From Cryomorphaceae bacterium (GTDB lineage Bacteria; Bacteroidota; Bacteroidia; Flavobacteriales; Schleiferiaceae), in the NCBI GenBank assembly GCA_013205365.1, contig JABMNC010000145.1, positions 1 to 16,203 on the forward strand: a DNA stretch of 16,203 nucleotides, given 5' to 3'. How positions within the stretch are numbered: the first letter of the stretch is position 1; each line of letters opens with the position of its first letter. Of the stretch, positions 7,533-12,710 are shown one piece after another. Position numbers and translations under genes: made by a program. Under the pieces are notes generated by a model. That model saw only the letters and a list, made by a program, of their open reading frames with translations, had not been told where the DNA came from and ran no database searches.

Positions 7533-7898
7533 CTAGGGCAGAAATTCGGGACCGGAGCGCAACACGATATGGCAGCGGTCTCGCCCTACAATATACCAAG
7601 TACTCGCCAAAACGCTCCCAGTAGAATCCAAAACGGTCGTGCGCAGGCTGTCTCCCTCTGCACTCAGCGATTTCATGTGGGAGTCGTCTACCACCGCAAA
7701 AAAAGTTCCGAAGCCCTTTTCTAAAGCCGAGAGGGTATCTCCTGTGCGGACGTTGACCGTATACACGGAATCAGGCAGACTGGCTCCAGTCCACTCAAAA
7801 CCAACACTGCGGAATTCTTCGGTACAGAATACTCCTTCTTCGCAGCCAAATGCCAAAAAGCTTGCCGCGGATAATGCAATGAGTCTATTTTTTAGCAC
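7533..7898 (-). CDS. Small lipoprotein of unknown function
   Basis: The product has about 121 residues and a type II signal peptide: MLKNRLIALSAASFLAFGC, with lipobox LAFG-C19, so it should be a lipid-anchored envelope protein. The mature part is short, beta-strand-rich and Thr/Ser/Asp-rich, starting CEEGVFCTEEF. C25 and a Cys in GRDRCHIVL could form a disulphide. No family is recognised with confidence. The GTG at 7898 is preferred over TTG codons at 7913 and 7907: it gives a compact signal peptide and has AGGA a few bases upstream, inside the end of msrB. It overlaps the msrB stop (7887-7885) by 14 bp in another frame, so it is likely co-translated with MsrB. Its function may be linked to MsrB in the envelope, which is inference only. 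Confidence 0.75.
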   Translation of the reverse strand: MLKNRLIALSAASFLAFGCEEGVFCTEEFRSVGFEWTGASLPDSVYTVNVRTGDTLSALEKGFGTFFAVVDDSHMKSLSAEGDSLRTTVLDSTGSVLASTWYIVGRDRCHIVLRSGPEFLP

Positions 7899-8373
7899 CG
7901 TCCTCAAACTCAAGGGAGGCGCTGTTCACGCAGTAGCGAAGCTTGGTCGCAGTCGGACCATCGTTGAATACATGGCCTAGGTGGCCTCCGCATTTTTTGC
8001 ATAAAATCTCCGTACGGACCGTTCCATGACTGTAGTCTGACTTCTCAATTACGTTGGATTCGGGACCCTGTTGGTCAAAGCTTGGCCAGCCGCAGTGGGC
8101 GTCAAATTTGCGGTCGCTGATAAACAGTGAGGCACCACAGCCTGCGCAGGTATAGGTTCCTGGCTCAAAATGCTTGTCGAACTTGCCGGTACCAGGGTAC
8201 TCGGTCCCTTTCTGGCGTAGAATTTTGAATTGTTCCGGAGTAAGGATAGACCGCCATTCGGCGTCGGTCCGTTCCACAGTAAAGGGTGTATTGCTCATTT
8301 TAGTAGGGGTATTTTGGCAAGAAGCCATGGTTCCAAAACCTAGTATTGCTAAAAGCAGACCAAAAATTCTCAT
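7885..8373 (-). CDS. msrB: Peptide-methionine (R)-S-oxide reductase, lipoprotein form
   Basis: MsrB reduces methionine-R-sulphoxide in damaged proteins. The 162-residue product begins at ATG 8373 with a lipoprotein signal peptide (MRIFGLLLAILGFGTMASC, lipobox Cys19), so it should be anchored facing the periplasm, unlike cytoplasmic MsrB. The SelR domain (about 36-157) contains both zinc-binding CxxC pairs (CAGC at 76-79 and CKKC at 125-128), HCGWPSF (93-99), HGTVRTEI, GGHLGHVFNDGP and the catalytic Cys148 in RYCVNSASLEF. Upstream in-frame starts are rejected because they run into tRNA-Leu. The gene starts 34 nt after tRNA-Leu and no good promoter box is visible between them, so it may be read from the tRNA promoter. 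It overlaps the downstream lipoprotein gene by 14 bp. The electron donor for a periplasmic MsrB is not encoded here. Confidence 0.95.
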   Translation of the reverse strand: MRIFGLLLAILGFGTMASCQNTPTKMSNTPFTVERTDAEWRSILTPEQFKILRQKGTEYPGTGKFDKHFEPGTYTCAGCGASLFISDRKFDAHCGWPSFDQQGPESNVIEKSDYSHGTVRTEILCKKCGGHLGHVFNDGPTATKLRYCVNSASLEFEDGAKK

Positions 8374-8407
8374 GGGCAGCACTACTGCAATAGTTAGACC
8401 AAAAAAG

Positions 8408-8490
8408 TGCCCTGGACTGGACTCGAACCAGCACAAGCATAGCTCACCACCCCCTCAAGGTGGCGTGTCTACCAATTTCACCACCAGGGC
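8408..8490 (-). tRNA. tRNA-Leu (anticodon GAG)
   Basis: An 83-nt class II tRNA: the acceptor arm GCCCTGG pairs with CCAGGGC, with discriminator A. The D arm includes GGTGAAATTGGTAGACAC. The anticodon loop TTGAGGG in a CCACC/GGTGG stem gives GAG. There is a long variable arm (GGTGAGCTATGCTTG region) and a GGTTCGAGTCC T loop. CCA is not encoded. It lies 28 nt downstream of tRNA-Lys on the same strand. Confidence 0.96.
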
Positions 8491-8518
8491 GACACTTTCA
8501 TGATCAAGAACGTTTTAG

Positions 8519-8591
8519 TGACTCGACTGGGATTCGAACCCAGGACCCATACATTAAAAGTGTATTGCTCTACCAGCTGAGCTATCGAGTC
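8519..8591 (-). tRNA. tRNA-Lys (anticodon TTT)
   Basis: A 73-nt cloverleaf: the acceptor arm GACTCGA pairs with TCGAGTC, with discriminator A. The D arm is AGCTCAGCTGGTAGAGC, the anticodon stem ATACA/TGTAT encloses CTTTTAA (anticodon TTT), and the T arm carries GGGTTCGAATCCC. CCA is not encoded. It is the first gene of the tRNA-msrB minus-strand group. Confidence 0.97.
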
Positions 8592-8609
8592 GTTTCGCTA
8601 ACGAGGCTG

Positions 8610-8617
8610 CAAATATA
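8610..8617 (-). promoter_or_regulatory. -7 element of the tRNA-Lys/tRNA-Leu unit
   Basis: Minus-strand TATATTTG (8617-8610) is identical to the box before tRNA-Val and lies 18 nt before the tRNA-Lys 5' end. A convincing -33 element at the usual spacing is not visible. It may also drive msrB, since no terminator is seen between tRNA-Leu and msrB. Confidence 0.6.
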
Positions 8618-8622
8618 GTTCA

Positions 8623-8657
8623 ATTGCACAAAAACAGAGGGCCTACACCTAGATTTG
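8623..8657 (+). promoter_or_regulatory. Promoter of aroK
   Basis: TAGATTTG (8650-8657) matches TAnnTTTG perfectly; ATTG (8623-8626) lies 23 nt upstream as a possible -33 element. The box ends 9 nt before the aroK ATG, so the leader would be only about 5 nt. Confidence 0.6.
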
Positions 8658-8666
8658 TAATCACTA

Positions 8667-9194
8667 ATGAACACCTGGTATTTGTGGGGCTATATGGGCT
8701 CAGGAAAAACGTCCATCGGGCGGGCAGTTGCTCGAAATTTAAATCTGGAATTCAAGGATTTAGATAAATTAATCATCGAAGAATCGGGCATGACTATTTC
8801 TGATTTCATCGGCGAGCGGGGGGAGTTGGCCTTTCGCAAACTGGAGCGGCAGCTGCTCCTGGAGAATCAGAACTTCGATGGAATCTTCTCCTGCGGAGGA
8901 GGAACTCCCTGCTACTACGATAATGCTGAGTGGATGGTTTCTAAAGGGCAAGCCGTCTACCTAAGGGCCTCCCCAAGCTGGCTTCACCATCGCTTAGCTT
9001 CAAGCCGATCTCGGGGTATGAAGCGTCCGCAATTAACAGGAGTTGCAGACCAGGATTTAGGGGAATTTATTGCAAAGCATCTGTTTGAGCGACAGCATTT
9101 CTACCAAATGGCGCAGTATAAAATTGCCGTGGACCAGAGCCCGACTGAGCAGGTTGTCGAGGCCTTGGCGGGCTTAATCAGACCAAATACGTAG
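8667..9194 (+). CDS. aroK: Shikimate kinase
   Basis: This enzyme phosphorylates shikimate to shikimate-3-phosphate with ATP, the fifth step of the common aromatic pathway. The 175-residue size is normal. Visible motifs are the P-loop GYMGSGKTS (8-16), DLD (31-33, shikimate and Mg site), FRKLE with a substrate-binding Arg (about 57), CGGGTP (76-81), and the lid-region KRPQL (119-123). It is a cytoplasmic single-gene unit with its own promoter. Its last 17 bp overlap the 3' end of the phosphoribosyltransferase gene on the opposite strand. I recall the aroK and phosphoribosyltransferase neighbours as a recurring pair in Flavobacteriia, but cannot check this here. Confidence 0.96.
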   Translation: MNTWYLWGYMGSGKTSIGRAVARNLNLEFKDLDKLIIEESGMTISDFIGERGELAFRKLERQLLLENQNFDGIFSCGGGTPCYYDNAEWMVSKGQAVYLRASPSWLHHRLASSRSRGMKRPQLTGVADQDLGEFIAKHLFERQHFYQMAQYKIAVDQSPTEQVVEALAGLIRPNT

Positions 9195-9672
9195 CGCAGG
9201 GGCTGTTCCAATCGACCTCAACGCGCTCGTGCAGCCCAGTGCTCAGCGAAATTCCTTTGATGTCGGCCTTGACCGGGAAGCGTTTGTGGTTGCGATCCAC
9301 AAGGACGACCGTGGTAATTCGTCCCATGGACGCCGTCAGAAAATAGGATAGGGCATAAAGTAGGGTTGCGCCGGAATTCAAAACGTCATCCACCACCACC
9401 ACGTGCGCGCCTTCTAGGCTTGATGCCGATGCGGAAGCTCGTGTTCCTTCCATCGTAGGCTGTCTTTTATTAACCTCTATTTCAATAAGTTCAGCGTCTA
9501 TATGAGGCTTCAAATGCGCCTGGATTCGCTCTGCCAGACTGTAGCCTGAATTGCGGACCCCTGCAAGGACCAGTCGTTCTCCTTCGCGGTGGCGTTCCAG
9601 TACCTGCCAAGCCATGCGTTCCACGGTCCGCGCCATGCGGCGGTCGTCCAAAATGAGCGTGCGTTCTCCCAT
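9178..9672 (-). CDS. PyrR-like phosphoribosyltransferase
   Basis: The 164-residue protein has a type I phosphoribosyltransferase fold. The PRPP-binding loop is clear as VVVVDDVLNSGATLL (91-105), preceded by the flexible loop region and by LVLAGVRNSGYSLAERI (34-50), as in PyrR-like proteins. PyrR proteins act as uracil phosphoribosyltransferases and, in some phyla, as RNA-binding attenuators of pyr operons. No pyr gene is nearby, so a regulatory role is not supported, and the nucleobase is not determined. It starts 9 nt after the rlmD-type gene, probably the second gene of that operon. TAAATTTA sits 4 nt before the ATG and includes the upstream stop codon. Its 3' end overlaps the aroK 3' end by 17 bp. 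The general class is sure; the specific substrate is not. Confidence 0.88.
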   Translation of the reverse strand: MGERTLILDDRRMARTVERMAWQVLERHREGERLVLAGVRNSGYSLAERIQAHLKPHIDAELIEIEVNKRQPTMEGTRASASASSLEGAHVVVVDDVLNSGATLLYALSYFLTASMGRITTVVLVDRNHKRFPVKADIKGISLSTGLHERVEVDWNSPCATYLV

Positions 9673-9676
9673 GGAA

Positions 9677-9684
9677 TAAATTTA
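9677..9684 (-). promoter_or_regulatory. TAnnTTTR-like box before the phosphoribosyltransferase start
   Basis: Minus-strand TAAATTTA (9684-9677) contains the stop codon of rlmD, has one mismatch to TAnnTTTG and ends 4 nt before ATG 9672. It may be an internal promoter giving a leaderless mRNA, or a chance match. Confidence 0.3.
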
Positions 9685-11112
9685 TGCTTCGCTAGCGGAC
9701 TTTGCGCGCAACAGAACCACCGATTCTACGTGAAATGTCTGCGGGAACATATCAACACCCTGAACGGTCGCTACTTCATAGGCCTCTGAGAGCATCTGAA
9801 TGTCGCGCGCTTGGGTAGAGGGGTTGCAGCTGACGTACACGAGTTTTGGGGCTTTAATTCGAGCGAGTTCCGCTACCACAGCAGGGTGCATGCCTTCCCG
9901 GGGCGGATCCACCACCACCACGTCGGGACTACCATGGCGGGCAACAAATTCCGCAGTAAAGATTCTACGCATGTCACCAACCTCGAAGGTGGCATTGGAA
10001 ATTCCGTTCCGTTCTGCGTTGCGCACTGCTGCATCCACGGCTTCGCGCACGCTTTCAATGCCCACTACTTTGCCTGCGATTTGTGCCATAAACAAAGCGA
10101 TGGTGCCGGTGCCGGTGTACAGGTCATAAACGGTTTCACCGCCTTTAAGCCCCGCGGCAGTCAATGCCACCGAGTAGAGTCGATGTGCCTGAAGCGGGTT
10201 GGTCTGGTAAAACGACTTTGGACTGATCAAAAACTTAAGGGCCCGTCCTCCCTCTAGTGCGGGTTCCATTTCTTCTTCGAGCGATTCTGCACCATAGAAC
10301 AGATTCAAATCCACGTCGTACATGGAATCGTTGACCTTCTCGTTCAAGCCCCAATAGAGGCTCACGAGGCGATCAAACTGCTCCGTGATGCGGTGCATCA
10401 TGGTAAATCCGTCGGGGCCTGGGTGCTCGCCCCACTGAATAATCATCATCCAATCGCCCGCCTGGTTGCTGCGGAGCATGGCTACTCGCAGCGCGCCTAC
10501 CTTGGCGCGGGGCTGCCAAAAGCTAATGCCCAAGGCGAGGGCCTCATCGCGGACCGCATTGCGGATTTGATTTCCGTAGTCGGGAATGAGGTGGCAGTCC
10601 TGAACGTCTAGGATTTTGTCCCAGAAGCCCGGGATGTGAAAGCCTAGACCCGGTTCGGCTGCTGCATCGGGATTGGCTACGAGCTCTCCTCGGGTTCTCC
10701 AACGGTTGTTGGTGAAGCTGAATTCCGTTTTGTTGCGGTACCTAAAGGGTTCGGGCGCAGGAATAAAAGGATGCCAGACCACCCCGTCGCGGGGAACAGA
10801 ACCAACACGAACCAACTGCTCCTCCACCTCAGCGGCCTTGAATTCCGCCTGGCTGGGGTACCCAAGGTGCTGCCAGGTGCATCCTCCGCAGGATTCGGTA
10901 TGCTTGCAGGAGGGCTCTACGCGCAGGGGGGACGGGCTTACCACCCGATCAACGCGCCCTTCGAAGTAGCTCTTCTTGCCTTTGATGACGCGAACGTCTA
11001 CCACGTCGCCTGGAGCCGCGCCGCGAATTAATACTGTTTTGCCGTCGTCGGTCTTACCCACGGCCACGCCACGCCCACCGGCTCGGTCTACCTTAATGTT
11101 TTCGAGAATCAC
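9682..11112 (-). CDS. rlmD: TrmA/RlmD family 23S rRNA (uracil-5-)-methyltransferase
   Basis: A 476-residue AdoMet-dependent RNA m5U methyltransferase. An N-terminal TRAM domain (about 1-60, VDRAGGRGVAVGKTDDGK and RGAAPGDVVDV) is followed by an iron-sulphur motif C69-x5-C75-x2-C78, with a likely fourth Cys in VQDCHL; this spacing matches RlmD. The C-terminal Rossmann domain has YDLYTGTGTIALF, VVVVDPPREGMHP and the catalytic Cys in YVSCNPST. The family includes RlmD, RlmC and TrmA, and the U1939 specificity is by similarity only. The start is taken as GTG 11112. The frame stays open further upstream, but that part lies antisense to the aminotransferase gene and has no TRAM-like sequence. A TACCTTTA box ends 4 nt before this GTG. 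It heads a two-gene operon with the phosphoribosyltransferase. Confidence 0.93.
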   Translation of the reverse strand: MILENIKVDRAGGRGVAVGKTDDGKTVLIRGAAPGDVVDVRVIKGKKSYFEGRVDRVVSPSPLRVEPSCKHTESCGGCTWQHLGYPSQAEFKAAEVEEQLVRVGSVPRDGVVWHPFIPAPEPFRYRNKTEFSFTNNRWRTRGELVANPDAAAEPGLGFHIPGFWDKILDVQDCHLIPDYGNQIRNAVRDEALALGISFWQPRAKVGALRVAMLRSNQAGDWMMIIQWGEHPGPDGFTMMHRITEQFDRLVSLYWGLNEKVNDSMYDVDLNLFYGAESLEEEMEPALEGGRALKFLISPKSFYQTNPLQAHRLYSVALTAAGLKGGETVYDLYTGTGTIALFMAQIAGKVVGIESVREAVDAAVRNAERNGISNATFEVGDMRRIFTAEFVARHGSPDVVVVDPPREGMHPAVVAELARIKAPKLVYVSCNPSTQARDIQMLSEAYEVATVQGVDMFPQTFHVESVVLLRAKSASEA

Positions 11113-11116
11113 AGGG

Positions 11117-11124
11117 TAAAGGTA
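11117..11124 (-). promoter_or_regulatory. Probable -7 element of the rlmD operon
   Basis: Minus-strand TACCTTTA (11124-11117) differs from TAnnTTTG only in the last base and ends 4 nt before the GTG start at 11112. It lies back-to-back with the aminotransferase promoter box in a 42-bp divergent gap. Confidence 0.45.
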
Positions 11125-11130
11125 GGGGAC

Positions 11131-11138
11131 TATCTTTG
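11131..11138 (+). promoter_or_regulatory. -7 element of the ornithine aminotransferase gene
   Basis: TATCTTTG matches TAnnTTTG perfectly and ends 16 nt before ATG 11155, giving a leader of about 12 nt. No clear -33 element is seen. Confidence 0.55.
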
Positions 11139-11154
11139 GGTAAATCCTTGCATC

Positions 11155-12417
11155 ATGAAGCCATACGACTACATCTCCCTGGAAGACCGGTACGGTGCGC
11201 ACAACTACCATCCACTCCCGGTGGTTTTGCAGCGCGGAGTCGGGCCCTATGTATGGGACGTCGAAGGCAAGAGGTATTTCGATTTTTTGAGTGCATACAG
11301 TGCAGTAAATCAAGGTCATAGCCATCCTCGGATCATTGAGGCTCTGGTGGATCAAGCCCAGACCCTGGCCCTTACTTCTAGGGCCTTTCACAACGACCAA
11401 CTTGGCGCTATGGAAGAGGCAATGGCCTCTCGATTTGGATACGACAAGGTTTTAGCCATGAATTCTGGGGCAGAAGCGATCGAGACCGCCCTAAAGCTTG
11501 CGCGCCGCTGGGCCTACGACGTCAAGGGGGTAGCGCCCAACCAAGCCCTAATTCTTGTGGCCCAGCAGAACTTTCACGGCCGTACGTCGACCATTGCCTC
11601 CTTCTCGAGCGATCCCGACTCCTATGGTGGGTTTGGTCCTGCCATGCCCGGATTTCAAATAATTCCCTACAACGACCTTCTCGCCTTGGAGCAGGCCCTT
11701 GCCAACCCGAACGTGGCTGCCTTTTTGGTCGAACCCATTCAGGGCGAAGCGGGGGTAAATATGCCCTCAGACGACTACATGGCCGGGGTTGCAGCCCTCT
11801 GTCGGTCAAAAAGGGTGCTTTTTATGGCCGACGAAATACAGACGGGCATCGGTAGAACCGGTTCTTGGCTGGCTACATGCGGCAGCTGCGGCTGCACCGG
11901 CGGGCGTTGCGAGCGAGACCCTAAAACCTATGTACGCCCCGACGTGCTCATTCTAGGTAAGGCTCTCTCTGGCGGAGTCTACCCAATTTCGGCGGTCCTG
12001 GCCGACGACGAGGTAATGCTCACCATCAAGCCGGGCCAGCATGGATCCACGTTCGGTGGCAATCCCATTGCGGCCAGAGTAGCCCAAGTGGCACTACAAG
12101 TAGTCGAAGACGAAATGCTTATGCAGTGTGCACGCCGCCAGGGAATGCATTTTAGGGCGACCCTAGAGCGTGAATTTGCATCCAATCCCTTGGTGGCCAA
12201 GGTTCGTGGTCGCGGACTCCTCAATGCAGTGGTCATCAATACCCCCGAAGATTCTGATATGGCCTGGAACATCTGCTTGGCCCTAGCGGCCAACGGGGTA
12301 CTCGCCAAGCCAACGCACGGAAGCATAATTCGCTTTGCTCCGCCACTGATTCTAACCGACGCAGAGATGGACGATGCCCTGTCTCGCATCGTTAGGACGG
12401 TGAATGAATTCCAGTAA
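11155..12417 (+). CDS. rocD: Ornithine--oxo-acid aminotransferase with a four-cysteine insert
   Basis: A 420-residue class III PLP aminotransferase. It converts ornithine and 2-oxoglutarate to glutamate semialdehyde and glutamate, linking arginine breakdown to proline and glutamate. N-terminal ISLEDRYGAHNYHPLPVVL and YFDFLSAYSAVNQGHSHP are characteristic of ornithine aminotransferase rather than acetylornithine ArgD. Further motifs are MNSGAEAIETALKLARRW, NFHGRT, VEPIQGEAGV, FMADEIQTGIGRTG and the PLP lysine K269 in LILGKALSGGVYP, then HGSTFGGNP. Between the IQTGIGRTG loop and the PLP lysine there is an insert with C242, C245, C247 and C252. Most ornithine aminotransferases have a short acidic segment at this point. 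The protein is cytoplasmic and monocistronic, divergent from the rlmD operon. Confidence 0.94.
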   Translation: MKPYDYISLEDRYGAHNYHPLPVVLQRGVGPYVWDVEGKRYFDFLSAYSAVNQGHSHPRIIEALVDQAQTLALTSRAFHNDQLGAMEEAMASRFGYDKVLAMNSGAEAIETALKLARRWAYDVKGVAPNQALILVAQQNFHGRTSTIASFSSDPDSYGGFGPAMPGFQIIPYNDLLALEQALANPNVAAFLVEPIQGEAGVNMPSDDYMAGVAALCRSKRVLFMADEIQTGIGRTGSWLATCGSCGCTGGRCERDPKTYVRPDVLILGKALSGGVYPISAVLADDEVMLTIKPGQHGSTFGGNPIAARVAQVALQVVEDEMLMQCARRQGMHFRATLEREFASNPLVAKVRGRGLLNAVVINTPEDSDMAWNICLALAANGVLAKPTHGSIIRFAPPLILTDAEMDDALSRIVRTVNEFQ

Positions 12418-12424
12418 ATAGGGG

Positions 12425-12452
12425 CCTCTGCCGCCTCAGCAATTGGCAGAGG
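12425..12452. terminator. Inverted repeat between convergent genes, possible terminator
   Basis: CCTCTGCC (12425-12432) pairs with GGCAGAGG (12445-12452) around a 12-nt loop, 7 bp after the aminotransferase stop and 6 bp before the stop of the convergent 80-residue gene. There is no T tract on either side, so it may stabilise 3' ends or terminate weakly in both directions. Confidence 0.5.
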
Positions 12453-12458
12453 TAGTCC

Positions 12459-12701
12459 TTAGTCCTTAGGGGGCCAGGTCGCAATCCAGTCCTGGTACAT
12501 CCCGTTAAAACTCTTGTGAACGCTTTCTAAAAATTCCGGACTAACCGTAGCCCAAACCGCTGCCGGGCTTGGGAAGCGGTCGATGGGGTAGCGGTAGGTT
12601 TGCTTCATCGGACCCGCCTCGATTTCAACCAGGTAGTTCGTTCCAAAATGAAAGAGTTGGATGCGAAAGGTCGGGTGGGGGAGTTGGTCTACAACGCGCA
12701 T
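12459..12701 (-). CDS. Small hypothetical protein (80 aa), last gene of TonB-receptor operon
   Basis: The ATG at 12701 lies 9 nt after the stop of the TonB-dependent receptor, so this is very likely its operon partner. The protein is soluble, with no signal peptide. Sequence such as MRVVDQLPHPTFRIQLFHFG, TNYLVEIEAGPMKQTYRYPID and VSPEFLESVHKSFNGMYQDW suggests a few beta strands followed by a helix. It resembles small cytosolic proteins I remember from Bacteroidota genomes, but I cannot name a family or a function. Coding is supported by position, ATG start and protein-like composition. A role in assembly or regulation of the receptor is only a guess from context. Confidence 0.8.
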   Translation of the reverse strand: MRVVDQLPHPTFRIQLFHFGTNYLVEIEAGPMKQTYRYPIDRFPSPAAVWATVSPEFLESVHKSFNGMYQDWIATWPPKD

Positions 12702-12710
12702 GATGAATGG

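Noticed and set aside
8374..8436. Longer MsrB N terminus
   Set aside because: It would be encoded partly by tRNA-Leu sequence and would place residues ahead of a good lipoprotein signal peptide.
9385..9925. Direct repeat: ATCCACCACCACCACGT near 9388 and again near 9907
   Set aside because: Both copies encode a VVVVD strand preceding the motif of two different nucleotide-binding folds; codon coincidence explains it.
11113..11400. N-terminal extension of the rlmD-type gene by about 96 residues
   Set aside because: It is antisense to the 5' end of the aminotransferase gene, lacks any family similarity, and the TRAM domain begins right at the GTG at 11112.
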